Below are positions 26,133-38,539 of a DNA stretch of 64,000 bases, in pieces. Below the pieces are notes generated by a model that was not told where the DNA came from, ran no database searches, and saw only the letters and a list, made by a program, of their open reading frames with translations. This DNA is from Synchiropus splendidus. Taxonomy: Eukaryota > Chordata > Actinopteri > Syngnathiformes > Callionymidae. The position numbers were made by a program, and so were the translations under genes. The stretch's first letter is position 1, and every line of letters begins with the position of its first letter. The DNA is taken from NCBI RefSeq assembly GCF_027744825.2, contig NW_026527059.1:62001-126000 (forward strand), given 5' to 3'.

Positions 26133-28764
26133 CTTTCCTGAAAAGTTATGGCACAATGCACAAAAACGCTTTTCAGCCTGAGATAAGGTGGGTTTCGGAA
26201 CGCCAAACATAAAAGTGTTGATAACTTTCGAAAAACACTTCAGAGAGCTTAGATTTGATGTGCACCTACTAGAAAGACCCTTTCTGCTATAGTGGGAGGT
26301 TAAAATTTCATGTTCTGAAGCTTCCCTGAAAAGTTATGGCACAATGCGTAAAAACGCTTTTCAGCCTGAGATAAGGTGGGTTTCGGAACGCCAAACATAA
26401 AAGTGTTGATAACTTTGGAAAAACACTTCAGACAGCTTAGATTTGATGTGCAACTACTAGAAAGACCCTTTCTGCTATAGTGGGAGGTTAAAATTTCTTG
26501 TTCTGAAGCTTCCCTGAAAAGTTATGGCACAATGCACAAAAACGCTTTTCAGCCTGAGATAAGGTGGGTTTCGGAACGCCAAACATAAAAGTGTTGATAA
26601 CTTTTGAAAAACACTTCAGACAGCTTAGATTTGATGTGCAACTACTAGAAAGACCCTTTCTGCTATAGTGGGAGGTTAAAATGTCATGTTCTGAAGCTTC
26701 CCTGAAAAGTTATGGCACAATGCACAAAAACGCTTTTCAGCCTGAGATAAGGTGGGTTTCGGAACGCCAAACATAAAAGTGTTGATAACTTTGGAAAAAC
26801 ACTTCAGACAGTTTAGATTTGATGTGCAACTACTAGAAAGACCCTTTCTGCTATAGTGGGAGGTTAAAATTTCATGTTCTGAAGCTTCCCTGAAAAGTTA
26901 TGGCACAATGCGTAAAAACGCTTTTCAGCCTGAGATAAGGTGGGTTTCGGAACGCCAAACATAAAAGTGTTGATAACTTTGGAAAAACACTTCAGACAGT
27001 TTAGATTTGATGTGCAACTACTAGAATGACCCTTTCTGCTATAGTGGGAGGTTAAAATTTCATGTTCTGAAGCTTTCCTGAAAAGTTATGGCACAATGCA
27101 CAAAAACGCTTTTCAGCCTGAGATAAGGTGGGTTTCGGAACGCCAAACATAAAAGTGTTGATAACTTTCGAAAAACACTTCAGAGAGCTTAGATTTGATG
27201 TGCACCTACTAGAAAGACCCTTTCTGCTATAGTGGGAGGTTAAAATTTCATGTTCTGAAGCTTCCCTGAAAAGTTATGGCACAATGCGTAAAAACGCTTT
27301 TCAGCCTGAGATAAGGTGGGTTTCGGAACGCCAAACATAAAAGTGTTGATAACTTTGGAAAAACACTTCAGACAGTTTAGATTTGATGTGCAACTACTAG
27401 AAAGACCCTTTCTGCTATAGTGGGAGGTTAAAATTTCATGTTCTGAAGCTTTCCTGAAAAGTTATGGCACAATGCACAAAAACGCTTTTCAGCCTGAGAT
27501 AAGGTGGGTTTCGGAACGCCAAACATAAAAGTGTTGATAACTTTTGAAAAACACTTCAGACAGCTAAGATTTGATGTGCAACTACTAGAAAGACCCTTTC
27601 TGCTATAGCGGGAGGTTAAAATTTCATGTTCTGAAGCTTCCCTGAAAAGTTATGGCACAATGCACAAAAACGCTTTTCAGCCTGAGATAAGGTGGGTTTC
27701 GGAACGCCAAACATAAAAGTGTTGATAACTTTGGAAAAACACTTCAGACAGTTTAGATTTGATGTGCAACTACTAGAAAGACCCTTTCTGCTATAGTGGG
27801 AGGTTAAAATTTCATGTTCTGAAGCTTTCCTGAAAAGTTATGGCACAATGCACAAAAACGCTTTTCAGCCTGAGATAAGGTGGGTTTCGGAACGCCAAAC
27901 ATAAAAGTGTTGATAACTTTTGAAAAACACTTCAGACAGCTTAGATTTGATGTGCAACTACTAGAAAGACCCTTTCTGCTATAGTGGGAGGTTAAAATTT
28001 CATGTTCTGAAGCTTCCCTGAAAAGTTATGGCACAATGCACAAAAACGCTTTTCAGCCTGAGATAAGGTGGGTTTCGGAACGCCAAACATAAAAGTGTTG
28101 ATAACTTTGGAAAAACACTTCAGACAGTTTAGATTTGATGTGCAACTACTAGAAAGACCCTTTCTGCTATAGTGGGAGGTTAAAATTTCATGTTCTGAAG
28201 CTTCCCTGAAAAGTTATGGCACAATGCACAAAAACGCTTTTCAGCCTGAGATAAGGTGGGTTTCGGAACGCCAAACATAAAAGTGTTGATAACTTTCGAA
28301 AAACACTTCAGACAGCTTAGATTTGATGTGCACCTACTAGAAAGACCCTTTCTGCTATAGTGGGAGGTTAAAATTTCATGTTCTGAAGCTTCCCTGAAAA
28401 GTTATGGCACAATGCGTAAAAACGCTTTTCAGCCTGAGATAAGGTGGGTTTCGGAACGCCAAACATAAAAGTGTTGATAACTTTGGAAAAACACTTCAGA
28501 CAGTTTAGATTTGATGTGCAACTACTAGAAAGACCCTTTCTGCTATAGTGGGAGGTTAAAATTTCATGTTCTGAAGCTTTCCTGAAAAGTTATGTCACAA
28601 TGCACAAAAACGCTTTTCAGCCTGAGATAAGGTGGGTTTCGGAACGCCAAACATAAAAGTGTTAATAACTTTGGAAAAACACTTCAGACAGTTTAGATTT
28701 GATGTGCAACTACTAGAAAGACCCTTTCTGCTATAGTGGGAGGTTAAAATTTCATGTTCTGAAG
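26133..28764. repeat. 14-unit block with six private markers, copy 1
   Basis: Order B-C'-D'-A-C-B-C, then D-A-D-A-F-C-E. Six otherwise unseen substitutions mark it: T at 26498, G at 26683, T at 27027, A at 27566, C at 27609 and T at 28595. All six recur exactly 4700 bp (25 units) downstream. The final unit has T4 and A88, an unusual combination. Confidence 0.9.
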
Positions 28765-30832
28765 CTTCCCTGAAAAGTTATGGCACAATGCACAAAAACG
28801 CTTTTCAGCCTGAGATAAGGTGGGTTTCGGAACGCCAAACATAAAAGTGTTGATAACTTTCGAAAAACACTTCAGAGAGCTTAGATTTGATGTGCACCTA
28901 CTAGAAAGACCCTTTCTGCTATAGTGGGAGGTTAAAATTTCATGTTCTGAAGCTTCCCTGAAAAGTTATGGCACAATGCGTAAAAACGCTTTTCAGCCTG
29001 AGATAAGGTGGGTTTCGGAACGCCAAACATAAAAGTGTTGATAACTTTGGAAAAACACTTCAGACAGTTTAGATTTGATGTGCAACTACTAGAAAGACCC
29101 TTTCTGCTATAGTGGGAGGTTAAAATTTCATGTTCTGAAGCTTTCCTGAAAAGTTATGGCACAATGCACAAAAACGCTTTTCAGCCTGAGATAAGGTGGG
29201 TTTCGGAACGCCAAACATAAAAGTGTTGATAACTTTTGAAAAACACTTCAGACAGCTTAGATTTGATGTGCAACTACTAGAAAGACCCTTTCTGCTATAG
29301 TGGGAGGTTAAAATTTCATGTTCTGAAGCTTCCCTGAAAAGTTATGGCACAATGCACAAAAACGCTTTTCAGCCTGAGATAAGGTGGGTTTCGGAACGCC
29401 AAACATAAAAGTGTTGATAACTTTGGAAAAACACTTCAGACAGTTTAGATTTGATGTGCAACTACTAGAAAGACCCTTTCTGCTATAGTGGGAGGTTAAA
29501 ATTTCATGTTCTGAAGCTTTCCTGAAAAGTTATGGCACAATGCACAAAAACGCTTTTCAGCCTGAGATAAGGTGGGTTTCGGAACGCCAAACATAAAAGT
29601 GTTGATAACTTTTGAAAAACACTTCAGACAGCTTAGATTTGATGTGCAACTACTAGAAAGACCCTTTCTGCTATAGTGGGAGGTTAAAATTTCATGTTCT
29701 GAAGCTTCCCTGAAAAGTTATGGCACAATGCACAAAAACGCTTTTCAGCCTGAGATAAGGTGGGTTTCGGAACGCCAAACATAAAAGTGTTGATAACTTT
29801 GGAAAAACACTTCAGACAGTTTAGATTTGATGTGCAACTACTAGAAAGACCCTTTCTGCTATAGTGGGAGGTTAAAATTTCATGTTCTGAAGCTTTCCTG
29901 AAAAGTTATGGCACAATGCACAAAAACGCTTTTCAGCCTGAGACAAGGTGGGTTTCGGAACGCCAAACATAAAAGTGTTGATAACTTTTGAAAAACACTT
30001 CAGACAGCTTAGATTTGATGTGCAACTACTAGAAAGACCCTTTCTGCTATAGTGGGAGGTTAAAATTTCATGTTCTGAAGCTTCCCTGAAAAGTTATGGC
30101 ACAATGCACAAAAACGCTTTTCAGCCTGAGATAAGGTGGGTTTCGGAACGCCAAACATAAAAGTGTTGATAACTTTGGAAAAACACTTCAGACAGTTTAG
30201 ATTTGATGTGCAACTACTAGAAAGACCCTTTCTGCTATAGTGGGAGGTTAAAATTTCATGTTCTGAAGCTTCCCTGAAAAGTTATGGCACAATGCACAAA
30301 AACGCTTTTCAGCCTGAGATAAGGTGGGTTTCGGAACGCCAAACATAAAAGTGTTGATAACTTTGGAAAAACACTTCAGACAGTTTAGATTTGATGTGCA
30401 ACTACTAGAAAGACCCTTTCTGCTATAGTGGGAGGTTAAAATTTCATGTTCTGAAGCTTTCCTGAAAAGTTATGGCACAATGCACAAAAACGCTTTTCAG
30501 CCTGAGATAAGGTGGGTTTCGGAACGCCAAACATAAAAGTGTTGATAACTTTCGAAAAACACTTCAGAGAGCTTAGATTTGATGTGCACCTACTAGAAAG
30601 ACCCTTTCTGCTATAGTGGGAGGTTAAAATTTCATGTTCTGAAGCTTCCCTGAAAAGTTATGGCACAATGCGTAAAAACGCTTTTCAGCCTGAGATAAGG
30701 TGGGTTTCGGAACGCCAAACATAAAAGTGTTGATAACTTTGGAAAAACACTTCAGACAGCTTAGATTTGATGTGCACCTACTAGAAAGACCCTTTCTGCT
30801 ATAGTGGGAGGTTAAAATTTCATGTTCTGAAG
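28765..30832. repeat. Intervening 11-unit segment (B'-C-D-A-D-A-D-A-A-B-C')
   Basis: It lies between the two marked 14-unit blocks. The unit at 29893 carries C at 29944 (GAGACAAGG), a change shared with 39343 and 43855. Together with the preceding E unit, the order here matches 37976-40231 almost unit for unit, 50 units away, so this is a more distant copy of the start of the 24-unit repeat region. Confidence 0.75.
30645..30832. repeat. Chimeric unit: C' left part, B-like right part
   Basis: It has GT at 28-29, G97, C113 and C116 like C', but C133 (CACC) like B or F. I saw no other GT unit with C133. It is followed by a B unit, which starts the second copy of the 14-unit block. The switch lies between unit positions 116 and 133, so this looks like the exchange junction that created the duplication. 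Confidence 0.7.
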
Positions 30833-33464
30833 CTTTCCTGAAAAGTTATGGCACAATGCACAAAAACGCTTTTCAGCCTGAGATAAGGTGGGTTTCGGAA
30901 CGCCAAACATAAAAGTGTTGATAACTTTCGAAAAACACTTCAGAGAGCTTAGATTTGATGTGCACCTACTAGAAAGACCCTTTCTGCTATAGTGGGAGGT
31001 TAAAATTTCATGTTCTGAAGCTTCCCTGAAAAGTTATGGCACAATGCGTAAAAACGCTTTTCAGCCTGAGATAAGGTGGGTTTCGGAACGCCAAACATAA
31101 AAGTGTTGATAACTTTGGAAAAACACTTCAGACAGCTTAGATTTGATGTGCAACTACTAGAAAGACCCTTTCTGCTATAGTGGGAGGTTAAAATTTCTTG
31201 TTCTGAAGCTTCCCTGAAAAGTTATGGCACAATGCACAAAAACGCTTTTCAGCCTGAGATAAGGTGGGTTTCGGAACGCCAAACATAAAAGTGTTGATAA
31301 CTTTTGAAAAACACTTCAGACAGCTTAGATTTGATGTGCAACTACTAGAAAGACCCTTTCTGCTATAGTGGGAGGTTAAAATGTCATGTTCTGAAGCTTC
31401 CCTGAAAAGTTATGGCACAATGCACAAAAACGCTTTTCAGCCTGAGATAAGGTGGGTTTCGGAACGCCAAACATAAAAGTGTTGATAACTTTGGAAAAAC
31501 ACTTCAGACAGTTTAGATTTGATGTGCAACTACTAGAAAGACCCTTTCTGCTATAGTGGGAGGTTAAAATTTCATGTTCTGAAGCTTCCCTGAAAAGTTA
31601 TGGCACAATGCGTAAAAACGCTTTTCAGCCTGAGATAAGGTGGGTTTCGGAACGCCAAACATAAAAGTGTTGATAACTTTGGAAAAACACTTCAGACAGT
31701 TTAGATTTGATGTGCAACTACTAGAATGACCCTTTCTGCTATAGTGGGAGGTTAAAATTTCATGTTCTGAAGCTTTCCTGAAAAGTTATGGCACAATGCA
31801 CAAAAACGCTTTTCAGCCTGAGATAAGGTGGGTTTCGGAACGCCAAACATAAAAGTGTTGATAACTTTCGAAAAACACTTCAGAGAGCTTAGATTTGATG
31901 TGCACCTACTAGAAAGACCCTTTCTGCTATAGTGGGAGGTTAAAATTTCATGTTCTGAAGCTTCCCTGAAAAGTTATGGCACAATGCGTAAAAACGCTTT
32001 TCAGCCTGAGATAAGGTGGGTTTCGGAACGCCAAACATAAAAGTGTTGATAACTTTGGAAAAACACTTCAGACAGTTTAGATTTGATGTGCAACTACTAG
32101 AAAGACCCTTTCTGCTATAGTGGGAGGTTAAAATTTCATGTTCTGAAGCTTTCCTGAAAAGTTATGGCACAATGCACAAAAACGCTTTTCAGCCTGAGAT
32201 AAGGTGGGTTTCGGAACGCCAAACATAAAAGTGTTGATAACTTTTGAAAAACACTTCAGACAGCTAAGATTTGATGTGCAACTACTAGAAAGACCCTTTC
32301 TGCTATAGCGGGAGGTTAAAATTTCATGTTCTGAAGCTTCCCTGAAAAGTTATGGCACAATGCACAAAAACGCTTTTCAGCCTGAGATAAGGTGGGTTTC
32401 GGAACGCCAAACATAAAAGTGTTGATAACTTTGGAAAAACACTTCAGACAGTTTAGATTTGATGTGCAACTACTAGAAAGACCCTTTCTGCTATAGTGGG
32501 AGGTTAAAATTTCATGTTCTGAAGCTTTCCTGAAAAGTTATGGCACAATGCACAAAAACGCTTTTCAGCCTGAGATAAGGTGGGTTTCGGAACGCCAAAC
32601 ATAAAAGTGTTGATAACTTTTGAAAAACACTTCAGACAGCTTAGATTTGATGTGCAACTACTAGAAAGACCCTTTCTGCTATAGTGGGAGGTTAAAATTT
32701 CATGTTCTGAAGCTTCCCTGAAAAGTTATGGCACAATGCACAAAAACGCTTTTCAGCCTGAGATAAGGTGGGTTTCGGAACGCCAAACATAAAAGTGTTG
32801 ATAACTTTGGAAAAACACTTCAGACAGTTTAGATTTGATGTGCAACTACTAGAAAGACCCTTTCTGCTATAGTGGGAGGTTAAAATTTCATGTTCTGAAG
32901 CTTCCCTGAAAAGTTATGGCACAATGCACAAAAACGCTTTTCAGCCTGAGATAAGGTGGGTTTCGGAACGCCAAACATAAAAGTGTTGATAACTTTCGAA
33001 AAACACTTCAGACAGCTTAGATTTGATGTGCACCTACTAGAAAGACCCTTTCTGCTATAGTGGGAGGTTAAAATTTCATGTTCTGAAGCTTCCCTGAAAA
33101 GTTATGGCACAATGCGTAAAAACGCTTTTCAGCCTGAGATAAGGTGGGTTTCGGAACGCCAAACATAAAAGTGTTGATAACTTTGGAAAAACACTTCAGA
33201 CAGTTTAGATTTGATGTGCAACTACTAGAAAGACCCTTTCTGCTATAGTGGGAGGTTAAAATTTCATGTTCTGAAGCTTTCCTGAAAAGTTATGTCACAA
33301 TGCACAAAAACGCTTTTCAGCCTGAGATAAGGTGGGTTTCGGAACGCCAAACATAAAAGTGTTGATAACTTTGGAAAAACACTTCAGACAGTTTAGATTT
33401 GATGTGCAACTACTAGAAAGACCCTTTCTGCTATAGTGGGAGGTTAAAATTTCATGTTCTGAAG
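30833..33464. repeat. 14-unit block with six private markers, copy 2
   Basis: Same order and markers as 26133-28764: T 31198, G 31383, T 31727, A 32266, C 32309, T 33295. The last unit (33277) shares the T marker at unit position 19 but has G88 instead of A88, and is followed by D rather than B'. The match therefore ends inside this unit, between positions 19 and 88. Confidence 0.9.
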
Positions 33465-34967
33465 CTTTCCTGAAAAGTTATGGCACAATGCACAAAAACG
33501 CTTTTCAGCCTGAGATAAGGTGGGTTTCGGAACGCCAAACATAAAAGTGTTGATAACTTTTGAAAAACACTTCAGACAGCTTAGATTTGATGTGCAACTA
33601 CTAGAAAGACCCTTTCTGCTATAGTGGGAGGTTAAAATTTCATGTTCTGAAGCTTCCCTGAAAAGTTATGGCACAATGCACAAAAACGCTTTTCAGCCTG
33701 AGATAAGGTGGGTTTCGGAACGCCAAACATAAAAGTGTTGATAACTTTCGAAAAACACTTCAGAGAGCTTAGATTTGATGTGCACCTACTAGAAAGACCC
33801 TTTCTGCTATAGTGGGAGGTTAAAATTTCATGTTCTGAAGCTTCCCTGAAAAGTTATGGCACAATGCGTAAAAACGCTTTTCAGCCTGAGATAAGGTGGG
33901 TTTCGGAACGCCAAACATAAAAGTGTTGATAACTTTGGAAAAACACTTCAGACAGCTTAGATTTGATGTGCAACTACTAGAAAGACCCTTTCTGCTATAG
34001 TGGGAGGTTAAAATTTCATGTTCTGAAGCTTCCCTGAAAAGTTATGGCACAATGCAAAAAACGCTTTTCAGCCTGAGATAAGGTGGGTTTCGGAACGCCA
34101 AACATAAAAGTGTTAATAACTTTGGAAAAACACTTCAGACAGTTTAGATTTGATGTGCAACTACTAGAAAGACCCTTTCTGCTATAGTGGGAGGTTAAAA
34201 TTTCATGTTCTGAAGCTTTCCTGAAAAGTTATGGCACAATGCACAAAAACGCTTTTCAGCCTGAGATAAGGTGGGTTTCGGAACGCCAAACATAAAAGTG
34301 TTGATAACTTTCGAAAAACACTTCAGAGAGCTTAGATTTGATGTGCACCTACTAGAAAGACCCTTTCTGCTATAGTGGGAGGTTAAAATTTCATGTTCTG
34401 AAGCTTCCCTGAAAAGTTATGGCACAATGCGTAAAAACGCTTTTCAGCCTGAGATAAGGTGGGTTTCGGAACGCCAAACATAAAAGTGTTGATAACTTTG
34501 GAAAAACACTTCAGACAGTTTAGATTTGATGTGCAACTACTAGAAAGACCCTTTCTGCTATAGTGGGAGGTTAAAATTTCATGTTCTGAAGCTTTCCTGA
34601 AAAGTTATGGCACAATGCACAAAAACGCTTTTCAGCCTGAGATAAGGTGGGTTTCGGAACGCCAAACATAAAAGTGTTGATAACTTTGGAAAAACACTTC
34701 AGACAGTTTAGATTTGATGTGCAACTACTAGAAAGACCCTTTCTGCTATAGTGGGAGGTTAAAATTTCATGTTCTGAAGCTTCCCTGAAAAGTTATGGCA
34801 CAATGCACAAAAACGCTTTTCAGCCTGAGATAAGGTGGGTTTCGGAACGCCAAACATAAAAGTGTTGATAACTTTGGAAAAACACTTCAGACAGTTTTGA
34901 TTTGATGTGCAACTACTAGAAAGACCCTTTCTGCTATAGTGGGAGGTTAAAATTTCATGTTCTGAAG
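33465..34967. repeat. Mixed eight-unit segment (D-B'-C'-E-B-C-H-A)
   Basis: Only satellite units are present. It contains the single shortened unit of the window (34029-34215). The unit at 34780 has a private T in GTTTTGATTT. The sub-order D-B'-C'-E-B-C is also found at 53016-54143. Confidence 0.75.
34029..34215. repeat. 187-bp E unit with the only indel in the array
   Basis: The usual GCACAAAAACGC reads GCAAAAAACGC, a loss of the C at unit position 29, between bases 34056 and 34057. Every later unit start is shifted by one base. The deletion was not seen in any other unit. Confidence 0.9.
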
Positions 34968-37599
34968 CTTTCCTGAAAAGTTATGGCACAATGCACAAAA
35001 ACGCTTTTCAGCCTGAGATAAGGTGGGTTTCGGAACGCCAAACATAAAAGTGTTGATAACTTTCGAAAAACACTTCAGAGAGCTTAGATTTGATGTGCAC
35101 CTACTAGAAAGACCCTTTCTGCTATAGTGGGAGGTTAAAATTTCATGTTCTGAAGCTTCCCTGAAAAGTTATGGCACAATGCGTAAAAACGCTTTTCAGC
35201 CTGAGATAAGGTGGGTTTCGGAACGCCAAACATAAAAGTGTTGATAACTTTGGAAAAACACTTCAGACAGCTTAGATTTGATGTGCAACTACTAGAAAGA
35301 CCCTTTCTGCTATAGTGGGAGGTTAAAATTTCATGTTCTGAAGCTTCCCTGAAAAGTTATGGCACAATGCACAAAAACGCTTTTCAGCCTGAGATAAGGT
35401 GGGTTTCGGAACGCCAAACATAAAAGTGTTGATAACTTTCGAAAAACACTTCAGACAGCTTAGATTTGATGTGCACCTACTAGAAAGACCCTTTCTGCTA
35501 TAGTGGGAGGTTAAAATTTCATGTTCTGAAGCTTCCCTGAAAAGTTATGGCACAATGCGTAAAAACGCTTTTCAGCCTGAGATAAGGTGGGTTTCGGAAC
35601 GCCAAACATAAAAGTGTTGATAACTTTGGAAAAACACTTCAGACAGTTTAGATTTGATGTGCAACTACTAGAAAGACCCTTTCTGCTATAGTGGGAGGTT
35701 AAAATTTCATGTTCTGAAGCTTCCCTGAAAAGTTATGGCACAATGCACAAAAACGCTTTTCAGCCTGAGATAAGGTGGGTTTCGGAACGCCAAACATAAA
35801 AGTGTTAATAACTTTGGAAAAACACTTCAGACAGTTTAGATTTGATGTGCAACTACTAGAAAGACCCTTTCTGCTATAGTGGGAGGTTAAAATTTCATGT
35901 TCTGAAGCTTCCCTGAAAAGTTATGGCACAATGCACAAAAACGCTTTTCAGCCTGAGATAAGGTGGGTTTCGGAACGCCAAACATAAAAGTGTTGATAAC
36001 TTTCGAAAAACACTTCAGAGAGCTTAGATTTGATGTGCACCTACTAGAAAGACCCTTTCTGCTATAGTGGGAGGTTAAAATTTCATGTTCTGAAGCTTCC
36101 CTGAAAAGTTATGGCACAATGCGTAAAAACGCTTTTCAGCCTGAGATAAGGTGGGTTTCGGAACGCCAAACATAAAAGTGTTGATAACTTTGGAAAAACA
36201 CTTCAGACAGTTTAGATTTGATGTGCAACTACGAGAAAGACCCTTTCTGCTATAGTGGGAGGTTAAAATTTCATGTTCTGAAGCTTTCCTGAAAAGTTAT
36301 GGCACAATGCACAAAAACGCTTTTCAGCCTGAGATAAGGTGGGTTTCGGAACGCCAAACATAAAAGTGTTGATAACTTTTGAAAAACACTTCAGACAGCT
36401 TAGATTTGATGTGCAACTACTAGAAAGACCCTTTCTGCTATAGTGGGAGGTTAAAATTTCATGTTCTGAAGCTTCCCTGAAAAGTTATGGCACAATGCAC
36501 AAAAACGCTTTTCAGCCTGAGATAAGGTGGGTTTCGGAACGCCAAACATAAAAGTGTTGATAACTTTGGAAAAACACTTCAGACAGTTTAGATTTGATGT
36601 GCAACTACTAGAAAGACCCTTTCTGCTATAGTGGGAGGTTAAAATTTCATGTTCTGAAGCTTCCCTGAAAAGTTATGGCACAATGCACAAAAACGCTTTT
36701 CAGCCTGAGATAAGGTGGGTTTCGGAACGCCAAACATAAAAGTGTTGATAACTTTTGAAAAACACTTCAGAGAGCTTAGATTTGATGTGCACCTACTAGA
36801 AAGACCCTTTCTGCTATAGTGGGAGGTTAAAATTTCATGTTCTGAAGCTTCCCTGAAAAGTTATGGCACAATGCGTAAAAACGCTTTTCAGCCTGAGATA
36901 AGGTGGGTTTCGGAACGCCAAACATAAAAGTGTTGATAACTTTGGAAAAACACTTCAGACAGTTTAGATTTGATGTGCAACTACTAGAAAGACCCTTTCT
37001 GCTATAGTGGGAGGTTAAAATTTCATGTTCTGAAGCTTTCCTGAAAAGTTATGGCACAATGCACAAAAACGCTTTTCAGCCTGAGATAAGGTGGGTTTCG
37101 GAACGCCAAACATAAAAGTGTTGATAACTTTTGAAAAACACTTCAGACAGCTTAGATTTGATGTGCAACTACTAGAAAGACCCTTTCTGCTATAGTGGGA
37201 GGTTAAAATTTCATGTTCTGAAGCTTCCCTGAAAAGTTATGGCACAATGCACAAAAACGCTTTTCAGCCTGAGATAAGGTGGGTTTCGGAACGCCAAACA
37301 TAAAAGTGTTGATAACTTTGGAAAAACACTTCAGACAGTTTAGATTTGATGTGCAACTACTAGAAAGACCCTTTCTGCTATAGTGGGAGGTTAAAATTTC
37401 ATGTTCTGAAGCTTTCCTGAAAAGTTATGGCACAATGCACAAAAACGCTTTTCAGCCTCAGATAAGGTGGGTTTCGGAACGCCAAACATAAAAGTGTTGA
37501 TAACTTTTGAAAAACACTTCAGACAGCTTAGATTTGATGTGCAACTACTAGAAAGACCCTTTCTGCTATAGTGGGAGGTTAAAATTTCATGTTCTGAAG
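34968..37599. repeat. 14-unit block, left copy of a 19.7-kb-distant pair
   Basis: Order B-C'-F-C-E-B'-C-D-A, then B'-C-D-A-D. The same order occurs at 54708-57339, offset by 105 units (19740 bp). The pair shares C at 37459 and 57199 (CCTCAGAT). Here the tenth unit (36660) is an odd B' with T97. The unit at 36096 has a private G in ACTACGAG. Confidence 0.82.
36660..36847. repeat. Chimeric unit: T97 with B-type right half
   Basis: It combines C4, CA and T97 (D') with G113, C116 and C133 (B). Its counterpart in the distant copy, 56400-56587, has the ordinary C97. Either a single C-to-T change at the CpG in TTTCGAAA, or a conversion from a D unit, would explain it. Confidence 0.7.
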
Positions 37600-38539
37600 C
37601 TTCCCTGAAAAGTTATGGCACAATGCACAAAAACGCTTTTCAGCCTGAGATAAGGTGGGTTTCGGAACGCCAAACATAAAAGTGTTGATAACTTTGGAAA
37701 AACACTTCAGACAGTTTAGATTCGATGTGCAACTACTAGAAAGACCCTTTCTGCTATAGTGGGAGGTTAAAATTTCATGTTCTGAAGCTTCCCTGAAAAG
37801 TTATGGCACAATGCACAAAAACGCTTTTCAGCCTGAGATAAGGTGGGTTTCGGAACGCCAAACATAAAAGTGTTGATAACTTTGGAAAAACACTTCAGAC
37901 AGTTTAGATTTGATGTGCAACTACTAGAAAGACCCTTTCTGCTATAGTGGGAGGTTAAAATTTCATGTTCTGAAGCTTCCCTGAAAAGTTATGGCACAAT
38001 GCACAAAAACGCTTTTCAGCCTGAGATAAGGTGGGTTTCGGAACGCCAAACATAAAAGTGTTAATAACTTTGGAAAAACACTTCAGACAGTTTAGATTTG
38101 ATGTGCAACTACTAGAAAGACCCTTTCTGCTATAGTGGGAGGTTAAAATTTCATGTTCTGAAGCTTCCCTGAAAAGTTATGGCACAATGCACAAAAACGC
38201 TTTTCAGCCTGAGATAAGGTGGGTTTCGGAACGCCAAACATAAAAGTGTTGATAACTTTCGAAAAACACTTCAGAGAGCTTAGATTTGATGTGCACCTAC
38301 TAGAAAGACCCTTTCTGCTATAGTGGGAGGTTAAAATTTCATGTTCTGAAGCTTCCCTGAAAAGTTATGGCACAATGCGTAAAAACGCTTTTCAGCCTGA
38401 GATAAGGTGGGTTTCGGAACGCCAAACATAAAAGTGTTGATAACTTTGGAAAAACACTTCAGACAGTTTAGATTTGATGTGCAACTACTAGAAAGACCCT
38501 TTCTGCTATAGTGGGAGGTTAAAATTTCATGTTCTGAAG
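37600..38539. repeat. Five-unit link (A-A-E-B'-C) before the 24-unit repeat
   Basis: Satellite only. The first unit has a private C (GATTCGATG). The order E-B'-C just before a D-A-D-A-D run matches 28577-29140, whereas the start of the second 24-unit copy is preceded by C-E-H. This defines the left edge of the 24-unit duplication near 38540. Confidence 0.75.
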
